Positions 28,601 to 36,493 of a DNA stretch of 64,000 bases are shown here, in pieces. The position numbers were made by a program, and so were the translations under genes. This DNA comes from Bacillus pumilus. GTDB taxonomy: Bacteria > Bacillota > Bacilli > Bacillales > Bacillaceae. The notes beneath the pieces are model-generated. The model saw only the letters and a list, made by a program, of their open reading frames with translations, had not been told where the DNA came from and made no database searches. The stretch lies in NCBI RefSeq assembly GCF_009937765.1, contig NZ_CP047089.1, positions 2,540,272-2,604,271 on the forward strand, read 5' to 3'. Numbering within the stretch: the first letter of the stretch is position 1; each line of letters starts with the position of its first letter.

Positions 28601-28882
28601 ATTCATAAAGAAAACGAAGGCCTTTCAACAAGAGAAGCATTACTGGAAGCAGGTACAACAAGATTACGACCAATCTTAATGACGGCACTTGCAACGATTG
28701 GTGCACTTCTGCCACTTGCATTAGGATTTGAAGGCGGAAGCCAGATCGTATCAAAAGGACTTGGCGTCACCGTCATTGGCGGTTTAACAAGTTCTACACT
28801 TCTCACATTGGTCATCGTCCCAATCGTGTATGAAATTTTAAGCAAGTTCAGACGTAAGAAAAAGTACGCTGAAGAAGAATAA
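25664..28882 (+). CDS. swrC: RND-family efflux pump SwrC (surfactin/lipopeptide export)
   Basis: About 1072 residues, with 12 transmembrane segments in the RND pattern: one at the N-terminus, six around 380-560, one near 595 and four to five after 900. The proton-relay Asp pair lies in the AIGRVVDDSIVVIENI segment. SwrC exports surfactin-like lipopeptides and supports swarming in B. subtilis; pumilacidin would be the natural substrate in this group. Residues about 247-300 in the first extracellular loop form a low-complexity Gly/Ala/Ser/Gln insert. ATG 25664 is chosen over the in-frame ATG 25652 because GGAGG at 25654-25658 lies 5 bases before it. Confidence 0.9.
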   Translation: MNSIINFVLKNKFAVWLMTIIVTVAGLYAGLNMKQESIPNINTPVITVSTTYPGATPDEVSDKVTNPIEKSIQNLNGVNVVTSNSFENASSIQIEYDYNKDMDEAKKEIEDAISNINFPENAEKPKIARFSINAIPILAISVSGDKESLEDLTQKVENDLVPSIEGLDGVSSVEASGQQIKEVEFSFKQKKLKEYGLDEETVQNMIKGSDVNVPLGLYTFGNKQKSVVVDGNILSVKDLKNMRIPVTPSASGGAGSAGAPSSGAENPGAQGAEQQAGNASQQQAAAQQQPGGGAASAQSVELPTIKLSDIADIKVVKEAESISRTNGKDSIGLQIVKGSDANTVSVAEEVTKELEKFKKDNKGIKVSTTYDQAEPIKESVSTMLNKAIIGAIFAIIIIMLFLRDIKSTLISVISIPLSLLIAVLLLNQLDITLNIMTLGAMTVAIGRVVDDSIVVIENIYRRMALKDEPLKGKALVREATKEMFIPIMSSTIVTIAVFLPLALVGGMIGELFIPFALTIVFALLASLLVAITIVPMMAHSLFKKNLYGTAKKVKEHKPSKLAGGYRRVLNWTLNHKWITSGIAILMLVGSLFLAPLVGVSFLPQQAEKTAMVTYTPEPGQTREQAIDETKKAEEYLIKRDHVNTVQYSLGSSNPMTASVGGNSNGALFFVQYDDDTPNFDKEKDKVTKALQDKTSKGEWKSQDFSSAGASNTVTYYVYGDKVSDIEGTVKDVENILKDEKNLKNVSTSLSEKYDEYTFNADQEKLAKLGLTASQIAQAIAPQNSETTLTKVTEDGKELDVKLQTEKDEYKSKKDLENKKITTPTGQEVRIGDVVKVKDGTTANTVTKRDGKIYAEVSGDMTTDNVSSVTQDVQKKVDKLDVKSGVTIDTGGVSADIEESFTQLGLAMLAAIAIVYLVLVITFGGGLAPFAILFSLPFTVIGALVGLFIAKETISLNAMIGLLMLIGIVVTNAIVFIDRVIHKENEGLSTREALLEAGTTRLRPILMTALATIGALLPLALGFEGGSQIVSKGLGVTVIGGLTSSTLLTLVIVPIVYEILSKFRRKKKYAEEE

Positions 28883-28886
28883 GAGG

Positions 28887-28915
28887 AAGCCCCGTTTATT
28901 GGCGGGGCTTTTTTT
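28887..28915. terminator. Terminator between swrC and the nucleoside hydrolase
   Basis: Eight-base stem AAGCCCCG / CGGGGCTT followed by a T run on the plus strand. It serves swrC and overlaps the convergent gene's stop. Confidence 0.9.
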
Positions 28916-29867
28916 ATATTGAAATCTGACAAACAGCTTTTCTCATGAGCTCTTCAAATGCGTGGAAAAAGGCATCACGATCGACATGGTCAATCACTTG
29001 TATTGACTTTCCATCTGGATGTTCTTCGGTACGTCCTTGCTTTGGCGTGTCGGTATAAACGATTGTGTTCACTTCTTTTGAATGGGTAAATGATGAAGAA
29101 GCAAGCGTCATCGTAGTGAGTACTTCCCATAAGTAATACGTCGAATTCGTTTCATGATGAATGAGCGGTGGACAAAAGGCGTAACACTGTCCAATAAAAT
29201 CAATCCCAATGTGAGAACGAAGGGAAGCCCAGCGCTGACGCACATCAAGTGTAAGTGGAACTTGATTCGTGCTTTCAAGTGCGACCATATCAATAGGAAA
29301 GCGTTCCTTGAAGACGGTGCTGACAGCATAAGGGTCCCAAAATGCATTCCATTCTGCTGTCCCGTCATGCTCGGGTTCCTCCACATTCCCTTTTTCAAGA
29401 AATGTACCGCCCATCCATACCAATTTTTCAATTTTATTAGAGATGGAAGGATCTTCTTCTAAAGCGCGAGCAAGATCTGTGAGTGGGCCTGTAAAGAGCA
29501 ACGTGACAGGTTCGGCTGCCTTTTTAACAGTTTCAATTAAATGAAGGTGTGCTGGAAGCTTGGACACGTTTGTATCGACAGTGCCTTTCTCGTTTAAAAT
29601 AGGTAATGCATCTATATAAAAAGCATGCATGCGCCACTCTTTCGGAAAAGGATTGACGCCTCTAGAATTTGAAGCAGCGACTTCAATGTCATAAGGGCTA
29701 AATCGATCAATGATTTTTTGAGATGCACTGAGAGCGGGCTCTAAATAGCAATCAGCAGGAATGACAGACGTCCCGATCACTTTCAGGTATTCCATTTGAA
29801 GGAGTAGAAATAACGAAACGAGATCATCAACACCGCCATCATGATTAAAATAGACAGGCTTTTTCAT
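28914..29867 (-). CDS. Nucleoside hydrolase (IunH-like)
   Basis: 317 residues, the usual length for inosine/uridine-preferring nucleoside hydrolases, which cleave the N-glycosidic bond of ribonucleosides in salvage. The N-terminal calcium and catalytic motif, normally DxDxGxDD, reads NHDGGVDD: the first Asp is Asn, while the general-base Asp and final DD remain. VTLLFTGPLTDLARAL and KLVWMGGT are family motifs. ATG 29867 follows AAAGGAT. The gene stands between swrC and dgkB, which as I recall are adjacent in B. subtilis, so it looks like a lineage-specific insertion. Confidence 0.8.
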   Translation of the reverse strand: MKKPVYFNHDGGVDDLVSLFLLLQMEYLKVIGTSVIPADCYLEPALSASQKIIDRFSPYDIEVAASNSRGVNPFPKEWRMHAFYIDALPILNEKGTVDTNVSKLPAHLHLIETVKKAAEPVTLLFTGPLTDLARALEEDPSISNKIEKLVWMGGTFLEKGNVEEPEHDGTAEWNAFWDPYAVSTVFKERFPIDMVALESTNQVPLTLDVRQRWASLRSHIGIDFIGQCYAFCPPLIHHETNSTYYLWEVLTTMTLASSSFTHSKEVNTIVYTDTPKQGRTEEHPDGKSIQVIDHVDRDAFFHAFEELMRKAVCQISI

Positions 29868-29966
29868 CGCAAACCATCCTTTACAGCGTTTTCTTTTATC
29901 TTATCAGAATGCTTTCTTGCTGAGGGAAATGTGGCAAGAGATTTCTAATATTAGGTGGTTGTTCTG

Positions 29967-29994
29967 TTGCCATTTTCAAATCTCATAGTATAAT
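29967..29994 (+). promoter_or_regulatory. Sigma-A promoter of dgkB
   Basis: TTGCCA (29967-29972), a 16-base spacer and a consensus TATAAT (29989-29994), 55 bases before the dgkB start. Confidence 0.65.
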
Positions 29995-30048
29995 TAAAGG
30001 TTGTTAGTGGTGAAAATAGATTGCATAATGAATATAGGATGATGATGA

Positions 30049-30957
30049 ATGAAACGTGCTCGAATTATATACAATCCGACATCTGGGCGTGAAATCTTCA
30101 AGAAGAATTTGCCGCAGGTTTTGCAAAAATTTGAACAAGCTGGCTATGAAACATCTTGTCATGCAACGACATGTGCAGGAGATGCGACACAAGCAGCTGA
30201 AAATGCCGCACAGAGAGACTTTGATTTAATTGTAGCAGCAGGTGGAGACGGCACGATCAATGAAGTCGTCAACGGACTAGCCCCGCTTGAAAAAAGACCA
30301 AAACTAGGAATTATTCCGGTTGGAACAACAAATGACTTCGCAAGAGCACTTGGCATTCCACGAGAAGGTGTTTTAAAAGCAACAGATGCCATTATAGATG
30401 GTGTAGCGAAGCCGCTTGATATTGGTAAAGTCAATGGCCATTATTTTATTAATATTGCAGGAGGCGGCCGGTTAACAGAGCTCACTTATGAAGTGCCTAG
30501 TAAGCTGAAGACAATGCTTGGACAGCTTGCGTATTATTTAAAAGGCATGGAGATGCTTCCTTCGATCCGCCCAACAGAAGTCGAAATTGAATATGACGGC
30601 AAATTGTTTCATGGAGAAATCATGCTGTTTCTTGTTTCACTCACAAACTCAGTAGGCGGCTTTGAAAAGCTAGCGCCAGATTCCGTTTTAGATGATGGGA
30701 TGTTTGACCTGATTATTTTAAAGAAGGTCAACCTAGCAGAAGCCATTCGAGTAGTCAGCCTTGCACTTCGAGGCGAGCATATTCATGATAACAATGTCAT
30801 CTACGCAAAAGCGAACCGCGTAAAAGTAGATGTAAAAGATAAAATGCAATTGAATTTAGATGGCGAATACGGCGGCATGCTGCCAGGTGAATTTGAAAAT
30901 TTGTATCGTCATATAGAATTTATTGTGCCAAAAGCAACAGCTGAAAAAATAGGGTAG
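30049..30957 (+). CDS. dgkB: Diacylglycerol kinase DgkB
   Basis: 302 residues. Soluble DAGK-catalytic family: N-terminal ARIIYNPTSGR, the nucleotide loop AAGGDGTINEVVNG (about residues 64-77) and VGTTNDFARAL. DgkB phosphorylates diacylglycerol released during lipoteichoic acid synthesis, returning it to phospholipid synthesis. ATG 30049 follows AGGATGATG. Only 60 bases separate it from the rlmCD start, the same pair as dgkB-rlmCD (yerQ-yefA) in B. subtilis. Confidence 0.92.
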   Translation: MKRARIIYNPTSGREIFKKNLPQVLQKFEQAGYETSCHATTCAGDATQAAENAAQRDFDLIVAAGGDGTINEVVNGLAPLEKRPKLGIIPVGTTNDFARALGIPREGVLKATDAIIDGVAKPLDIGKVNGHYFINIAGGGRLTELTYEVPSKLKTMLGQLAYYLKGMEMLPSIRPTEVEIEYDGKLFHGEIMLFLVSLTNSVGGFEKLAPDSVLDDGMFDLIILKKVNLAEAIRVVSLALRGEHIHDNNVIYAKANRVKVDVKDKMQLNLDGEYGGMLPGEFENLYRHIEFIVPKATAEKIG

Positions 30958-31017
30958 AGATTGAACTTGGTTCCGTATGGCGCCAAGTTTTTCTTTGCAA
31001 ATGAGGTGATAAAATTG

Positions 31018-32400
31018 GTGAAAATGAAACCGCCTGTTGAAAAGAATGAATACTACAATGTAACCTTTGAAGACTTAACGCACGAAGGTGCAGGTGTAGC
31101 GAAAATTGAAGGATTCCCTGTCTTTGTACCGAATGCCCTTCCAGACGAACAAGGGAAAATCAAAGTCACGCGTGTGAAAAAAGGATTTGCTTTTGGGCGA
31201 CTCATGGAGCTGACAAAGGAAAGTCAGCATAGGCAAGATGCGCCATGTCCTATCTATAAGCAGTGCGGAGGCTGTCAAATTCAGCATATGAGCTATGAAG
31301 GCCAGCTGCTATTTAAACAGAAACAAGTGAAGGACGTTTTAGAGCGGATCGGCAAGCTTGATATGAGCCGTGTAAAAGTTCATCCTGTGCTCGGAATGGA
31401 AGATCCATGGAATTACCGAAACAAAGCACAAGTTCCAGTTGGCGAACGCGAAGGCGGACTTGTTGCAGGATTTTATCAGCAGCGTACCCATGAAATCATT
31501 GATATGGAAAAATGCTTGATCCAGCAATCAGAAAATGACGAAGTGGTACAGGCAGTAAAAGACATCTGCAATGCGTTTGGCATCAAAGCATATAACGAAG
31601 AGCGTCATAAAGGCTGGCTGCGTCATGTCATGGTTCGCTACGGCATGGCAACAGGTGAGATGATGGTTGTGTTTGTCACAAGAACGGCTGAATTCCCGCA
31701 AAAACAGCAAGTGATTGAGCAGATTATAGCACGCTTCCCACACATTCGGTCAATTGTGCAAAACGTGAATTCGAAGAAAACAAATGTCATTTTCGGAGAC
31801 GAAACGACCGTTTTATGGGGAGAAGAATATATTTATGACACAATTGGCGACATTAAATTTGCAATTTCAGCTCGCTCATTTTATCAAGTGAACCCAGCTC
31901 AAACAAAAGTACTTTACGACAAAGCACTTGAATATGCCGAACTGCAAGGCGAAGAAACCGTCATCGATGCGTATTGTGGAATTGGTACGATTTCCTTGTT
32001 TCTCGCACAAAAAGCAGGCAGAGTATATGGCGTAGAAATTGTGTCAGAAGCAATTGAAGACGCAAAACGCAACGCTGCCTTAAACGGAATCAACAACGTC
32101 GAATTCGCAGTCGGCGAAGCAGAAACCGTCATCCCAAACTGGTACAAAGAAGGCATCAAAGCAGACACCCTCGTCGTCGATCCTCCAAGAAAAGGCTGCG
32201 ATGAAGCGCTACTTGACACCATTTTAAAGATGAAACCAAAACGCGTTGTTTATGTGTCTTGTAATCCTGGGACGCTAGCTCGTGATTTGCGAATTCTTGA
32301 GGATGGTGGGTATGTGACGGAGGAAGTGCAGCCGGTGGATATGTTTCCGCATACGAGTCATGTGGAGTGTGTGGCACAGTTAGTTTTTAAAAATGATTGA
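31018..32400 (+). CDS. rlmCD: 23S rRNA (uracil-5-)-methyltransferase RlmCD
   Basis: 460 residues from GTG 31018, which lies 7 bases after GAGGTGAT and gives a start of the same form as the B. subtilis protein. An upstream in-frame TTG at 30961 lacks a ribosome site. The N-terminal TRAM domain is followed by iron-sulfur cysteines ([10 protein letters not shown] and a later EKC), then the SAM domain with DAYCGIGT and the catalytic [13 protein letters not shown] near the end. It makes m5U747 and m5U1939 in 23S rRNA. It is the last core gene before an AT-rich accessory island. Confidence 0.92.
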   Translation: MKMKPPVEKNEYYNVTFEDLTHEGAGVAKIEGFPVFVPNALPDEQGKIKVTRVKKGFAFGRLMELTKESQHRQDAPCPIYKQCGGCQIQHMSYEGQLLFKQKQVKDVLERIGKLDMSRVKVHPVLGMEDPWNYRNKAQVPVGEREGGLVAGFYQQRTHEIIDMEKCLIQQSENDEVVQAVKDICNAFGIKAYNEERHKGWLRHVMVRYGMATGEMMVVFVTRTAEFPQKQQVIEQIIARFPHIRSIVQNVNSKKTNVIFGDETTVLWGEEYIYDTIGDIKFAISARSFYQVNPAQTKVLYDKALEYAELQGEETVIDAYCGIGTISLFLAQKAGRVYGVEIVSEAIEDAKRNAALNGINNVEFAVGEAETVIPNWYKEGIKADTLVVDPPRKGCDEALLDTILKMKPKRVVYVSCNPGTLARDLRILEDGGYVTEEVQPVDMFPHTSHVECVAQLVFKND

Positions 32401-32757
32401 TGGTGATTATAGTCCCTCAACTGTACAAAGTTTTAGTGAATCTTAGTACCGTTTTATCAGTTATTTAAATTTTAAATAAAAAAGCTCAGTATATCTATTT
32501 GAATGTAAAAATTTTAAAGTCGTTCAAAGATGGCAGCAATTTTACTTATTGTGTGGATTAATGCCATCTTCTTTTTTAATTCTTCTTTATCTAACTCTCC
32601 TCTTCTCTCCTATATGTGCTTACTTAATAATAATTTCTCATAAATCTCAACATAACATGGATTTTTTGAATTGAAAATCTATAAATGAACCAAAAAATTA
32701 CCAAAATTTTAATTTTTATGGTAATCTATGAATAAGAATATAAAAAAGGTGATTAAA
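32401..32757. other. AT-rich intergenic stretch before the defence island
   Basis: 357 bases with no convincing gene. A terminator-like hairpin lies at 32527-32576; the rest is very AT-rich. No direct repeat matching the right end of the island was found by eye. Confidence 0.6.
32527..32576 (+). terminator. Probable terminator downstream of rlmCD
   Basis: Stem AAGATGGCA / TGCCATCTT with a 26-base loop, followed by CTTTTTT. The loop is long, and the hairpin lies 126 bases past the rlmCD stop, so it may have arrived with the island. Confidence 0.5.
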
Positions 32758-34041
32758 GTGGAAAACGAATTCTTAATACCTAACTCATTAATTGAAAATG
32801 CAAAAAATAATAATCTTGTATTCTTTATCGGTGCTGGATTTTCGAGAGATTTCGGCTTCCCAGATTGGAATGGGTTAGTGAAATTAATGTTAGAAAAGAT
32901 TATTGAAGAGAACTCAGAATACAAACCATTTATAGAGCTCCTTGAGAACAAAACCATGGGAGTATTAGATATTTTAGAATATATAAAAAGTGAAAAAAGA
33001 ATCATAAGAGATACTATATATAAGAGATTTAAGTATGATAGTAGAAAAGAAAAATTATTGGAAAAACACAGAAAATTATTTAGAATCTCCAAAAAAATAA
33101 TTACTACTAATTACGATCAATTATTGGAGAAAGCTGCAAAAGAACAAATAGAAAAGATAATATACACGAACGAACATTTAATGGGACAAATCCATAATCT
33201 TAACGAATTTATTCTAAAAATACATGGTGATCATGAGTCTGCTGGTGATTGTGTCTTATTAAGAGAGGACTATGAGAAGTTATATGACCAAGATAATGCT
33301 ACTCTTGCTCAAATGAAAAATATGATTGCTAGTAAGACAATTCTTTTTATTGGATTTAGTTTATCAGATCCTTATGTAAGCAACGTATTTGAGTATATTA
33401 ATAAACTTTACAGTGGATATCATGAAAGAAGTTTTATTTTATCTGTTAATAATGAGGACTTCACAAAATATAACGTTAAAAGTATACAATTAAAAGATCA
33501 TGATCAGATTGTTCCTTTTCTTGAACAAATGAGTGATATGTTAGAGAGAGAAAATACTGTAGTTACCAAAAAGGAAAAAGGTTTAGATGAAGATATAGAT
33601 GAAGATGAGTTTAAAAGCTTTCTTTTAGAGTTTAATAAAAGTAAAAAAAAAGCAATGGAAATTCTAGATTTAAATGAAGAAGAAATAGAAAATAAGTATG
33701 AAAAAATGGTTTGTAGCGAGAGCTTTAGGAAAGAAATTGAAACTTATTCCGCTTATTTTCCATCAATTGATGAAATTATGATGACACCAAGTTATATTGA
33801 TTTTGATAAAAAGACTATTATTACTAGTACTGTGAGGTCTAGTTATAATAGGGTTCATAATTGTTTTAACACTGGTGAAAGTATTTTTGAAGCTACTGTT
33901 GATGAAATTTATAAAGAATACTCAAGTGAACTTTCTTATAATAAGTCTAAGTTGCGATTTTATATCAAGATTTTAGTGTCATGGGCTATTATTGGTTGTG
34001 ACATTTTTAATGAGGATAAACGGAAAAAGGTGTCTTTATGA
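32758..34041 (+). CDS. SIR2-domain effector of an ABC-three-component (ABC-3C) defence system
   Basis: 427 residues from GTG 32758, which follows AAAAAAGGTGAT at a good distance; an in-frame ATG at 32728 has no ribosome site. The N-terminal ~260 residues are a SIR2-type NAD-binding domain: G25-A-G-F-S29, TTN118YD120, H156 in IHGDH and FIGFSLSDP. SIR2 domains in bacterial immunity usually degrade NAD when triggered. Residues about 275-427 are a separate charged helical domain, the expected place for the ABC-3C C-terminal adaptor. The stop overlaps the next start (ATGA). GC content is far below that of neighbouring genes, indicating transfer. Confidence 0.82.
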   Translation: MENEFLIPNSLIENAKNNNLVFFIGAGFSRDFGFPDWNGLVKLMLEKIIEENSEYKPFIELLENKTMGVLDILEYIKSEKRIIRDTIYKRFKYDSRKEKLLEKHRKLFRISKKIITTNYDQLLEKAAKEQIEKIIYTNEHLMGQIHNLNEFILKIHGDHESAGDCVLLREDYEKLYDQDNATLAQMKNMIASKTILFIGFSLSDPYVSNVFEYINKLYSGYHERSFILSVNNEDFTKYNVKSIQLKDHDQIVPFLEQMSDMLERENTVVTKKEKGLDEDIDEDEFKSFLLEFNKSKKKAMEILDLNEEEIENKYEKMVCSESFRKEIETYSAYFPSIDEIMMTPSYIDFDKKTIITSTVRSSYNRVHNCFNTGESIFEATVDEIYKEYSSELSYNKSKLRFYIKILVSWAIIGCDIFNEDKRKKVSL

Positions 34042-34289
34042 ATTTCTTTACAATGCATAAATATCAAAGTTTAGAAGAGAATTTATTATACGATGCAAAG
34101 GTGCTGTATTTTCTTTTGGATGATAATAAATCTAAACATTTAGATAAACTTTTCAATGAGTTTTCGCAAAAACAAGGTATTGAATTAAATATAAATATTG
34201 AAAGAGTTTTATTCTTATCATTGGCATTCTTGTATTCAATGGGATTAATAACATCAGATAGCAATATGATAAAGAGGGTAAAAAAATGA
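34038..34289 (+). CDS. ABC-3C middle component (small adaptor)
   Basis: 83 residues, predicted mostly helical with a winged-helix feel: DAKVLYFLLDD near residue 18, then a hydrophobic VLFLSLAFLYSMGLI segment near 57-71. It sits between the SIR2 gene and the ATPase gene with 4-base ATGA overlaps on both sides, so the three are translationally coupled. Small middle-component proteins of this size define ABC-3C systems, where they are thought to link effector and ATPase. The family assignment comes mainly from position and size; I think it is closest to the MC6 type but cannot prove it. Confidence 0.7.
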   Translation: MNFFTMHKYQSLEENLLYDAKVLYFLLDDNKSKHLDKLFNEFSQKQGIELNINIERVLFLSLAFLYSMGLITSDSNMIKRVKK

Positions 34290-36064
34290 TTTTAAAAGAA
34301 TTATCAATATATTCTTATAAAGAGAAGAAAGTTTTAAATACTTATCAATTTAATGAAAAAGGTGTAAATATAATTTTAGGCGAAAAAAAAGACGAAAAAG
34401 ATGAAGCGAATGGGGTTGGAAAGACTACTATGATAGAATGTCTTTCCTTCCTTTTAGGTGAAGAAATAAACGCATATTATAAAACTAACAAAATGTTAAT
34501 AAGTAAGGGTATTCTAATTACACTGAAGGTTAATTCTAACGAAATTGACAGCTTTTTAGCTAGGTTCATTAACACACCCGATAAGGGATATATATTATGG
34601 GATAAAAATATTTGTTATGATCTAAATGAATGGGATATATATGAAGATAAAGATTACAAGAAGAGAATTCAAAAAGAGATTTTAGGGGATGAAAATAGCG
34701 ATATTTCTTTTGCTTCAATAAGGGAATATATTATAAGAGATGAACAAAACGGTTTTATAAAAAATTCATTGGGAATATCAGGTAGAAATGCAACTACAGA
34801 GAATAAGATTCTAGCTTTCTTGTGTAATTTGCCTTACAATTCAGAAACAGAAATAAAAAGAATAACTAAAAATATAAATGATTTAAAAGATAAGAAAAAA
34901 ATACTTTCTACTACAATCGGAAAAACTATCTCTGAATTAAAATCTGAAAAATCTAAGTATAGAAGCAAAATTCAAAAGCTTGAAAAAAATATAAATTCAA
35001 TTGATATAAACAAACAATATAATTTAAAAGCCATAGACTATAGTAAAAATAAATCGGAATTAAATAATATTCAAAATGAACTTTTTAAACTAATGCATGT
35101 TAAAAATAAATATATACAAAATATCGAAAATTTAAAGAAAAAAGTTGAGGAAATCCAAGCACTCAGTGATATTGAACCTTTCTATAAACAGCTATTGGGA
35201 TGGTTTCCTAATGAAATCTCGAATAATTACGATAAAGTGAAGAATTTTTATGATTTTATGGTTGAAAATAGAGGGAGTTATTTTGAAGGTAAAATAAAAA
35301 ACATAGATGAGAAGATAAACGAACTACTTAAGTTGAAAGACAAATTAGAAAAAACTTTGAAGAATGATTATACGATACTTAAGAATAGTAGTCTATTAGA
35401 AGACATAAACTCAATGATTGCAGATAGAGAAGAGTTAAATACTAAAATAGCTGAGATAAACATTCAATTAGATAATCATGATAGATTAAAATCAATTACA
35501 AATCATATAAACGTCTTAAAAAGCGATCGGTTAACATTAACGCAACAGAAGACAGATGAATTTAATTCATATGAAAAACATATCGAAAGTTTGGAAAAAT
35601 TATTTCAAACGTTGTCTGAACTAGCTTATGATACTGCTGGAGTTTTCGATGTTCAATTTGAGAATAATGTAAATGATAGAAAAAAATCTATAACTGGTAG
35701 AGTAAAAATAGAATGCAGTTTGCCTGACGATCGTTCACACGGTATCAATTATATGAAATTAAATATGTTTGATTTAACATGGTTTATTTCTTCGTTGGAA
35801 AATTTTAGTGGGCACAACATTAACTTTTTAATTCATGATGGCTCATATTCAAAACCAAATCCCTCTGTAAAGGCAAGAATTTTGAAGTTTATTAATAAAA
35901 AAATTAATGAGATAAAAAAGGGACAGTACTTCGTAACTTTGAATAAAGATGAATTACTAAAAGGGGATTTGGATTTCTTCGAAAAAAACGGGTATATTGT
36001 TGCTAAATTAGAACGAACAAATGATAACACTAAAAGGTTTTTTGGTTTTAAATTATATGATTAA
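34286..36064 (+). CDS. DUF2326 coiled-coil ATPase of the ABC-3C system
   Basis: 592 residues. The Walker A motif is ANGVGK46T with an unusually charged stretch just before it (residues 32-41). A long coiled coil runs from about 190 to 430, as in SMC/RecN-like ATPases. The C-terminal DUF2326 half carries a Walker B-like INFLIHD518G. Such proteins are the sensor/ATPase arm of ABC-3C conflict systems, presumably detecting phage or foreign nucleic acid structures and releasing the effector. The start overlaps the upstream stop. Codon use is strongly AT-biased (many AAA, AAT, ATA). Confidence 0.8.
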   Translation: MILKELSIYSYKEKKVLNTYQFNEKGVNIILGEKKDEKDEANGVGKTTMIECLSFLLGEEINAYYKTNKMLISKGILITLKVNSNEIDSFLARFINTPDKGYILWDKNICYDLNEWDIYEDKDYKKRIQKEILGDENSDISFASIREYIIRDEQNGFIKNSLGISGRNATTENKILAFLCNLPYNSETEIKRITKNINDLKDKKKILSTTIGKTISELKSEKSKYRSKIQKLEKNINSIDINKQYNLKAIDYSKNKSELNNIQNELFKLMHVKNKYIQNIENLKKKVEEIQALSDIEPFYKQLLGWFPNEISNNYDKVKNFYDFMVENRGSYFEGKIKNIDEKINELLKLKDKLEKTLKNDYTILKNSSLLEDINSMIADREELNTKIAEINIQLDNHDRLKSITNHINVLKSDRLTLTQQKTDEFNSYEKHIESLEKLFQTLSELAYDTAGVFDVQFENNVNDRKKSITGRVKIECSLPDDRSHGINYMKLNMFDLTWFISSLENFSGHNINFLIHDGSYSKPNPSVKARILKFINKKINEIKKGQYFVTLNKDELLKGDLDFFEKNGYIVAKLERTNDNTKRFFGFKLYD

Positions 36065-36256
36065 GAAAACAGGAAACAAAAATAATTTTTTCTTGAAAAG
36101 GAAGAGTTATTTTATATTAGTATCATTAAAAGCTGTTTAAATCCCGCTTCTATATTTTTAGTCGTTATAGTCACCTTTGAAAATTTCAAAGATAAGTATT
36201 TAACTTATGTTAAATCTGTAGAAAGTCTGGTGTTTGATCAATAAATAAATGTATTT

Positions 36257-36300
36257 AATATCCCAATCTCTTAGAAAATATCGAGATAGGGATATTTTAT
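36257..36300 (+). terminator. Terminator at the end of the defence island
   Basis: Stem AATATCCC / GGGATATT extended inside by ATCTC / GAGAT, followed by TTATTTT. It lies about 190 bases after the DUF2326 stop. Confidence 0.7.
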
Positions 36301-36389
36301 TTTCAATTCACTTTTTAAATAGCGGTAACCGGAGTTTGAAAAATTAATTTCATCCCGCATTTGGCTTTATAATTTCCTTTTTTGCAATT

Positions 36390-36417
36390 TTGCCCGGTTC
36401 ATATTAAAGTATATAAT
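36390..36417 (+). promoter_or_regulatory. Sigma-A promoter of the dus gene
   Basis: TTGCCC (36390-36395), a 16-base spacer and TATAAT (36412-36417). The -10 box overlaps the in-frame ATG at 36416, ruling that codon out as the start. Confidence 0.7.
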
Positions 36418-36493
36418 GATAAAAATTGCTGAAAGACTTTATAGAAGGACATGCCCCATAAGGCGCTATGTCATGAGAGGAATTGAACGAAAG

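Larger units (their letters stand above)
36065..36493. other. Right edge of the defence island and dus leader
   Basis: 429 bases. The first 190 are AT-rich without a gene, then comes the terminator at 36257-36300, and from about 36380 the promoter and leader of the next gene. No integrase, att site or insertion-sequence end was recognised. Confidence 0.6.

Noticed and set aside
32728..32757. ATG 32728 as start of the SIR2 protein
   Set aside because: No ribosome site precedes it, while AAAAAAGGTGAT lies correctly before GTG 32758.
36416..36493. 26-codon N-terminal extension of the dus gene from ATG 36416
   Set aside because: The ATG overlaps the consensus -10 box of the promoter, and the extension has no Dus-family similarity.
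32401..36493. Prophage or integrative element carrying the defence genes
   Set aside because: No integrase, transposase, att repeat or phage structural gene could be seen; only three genes and terminators are present.
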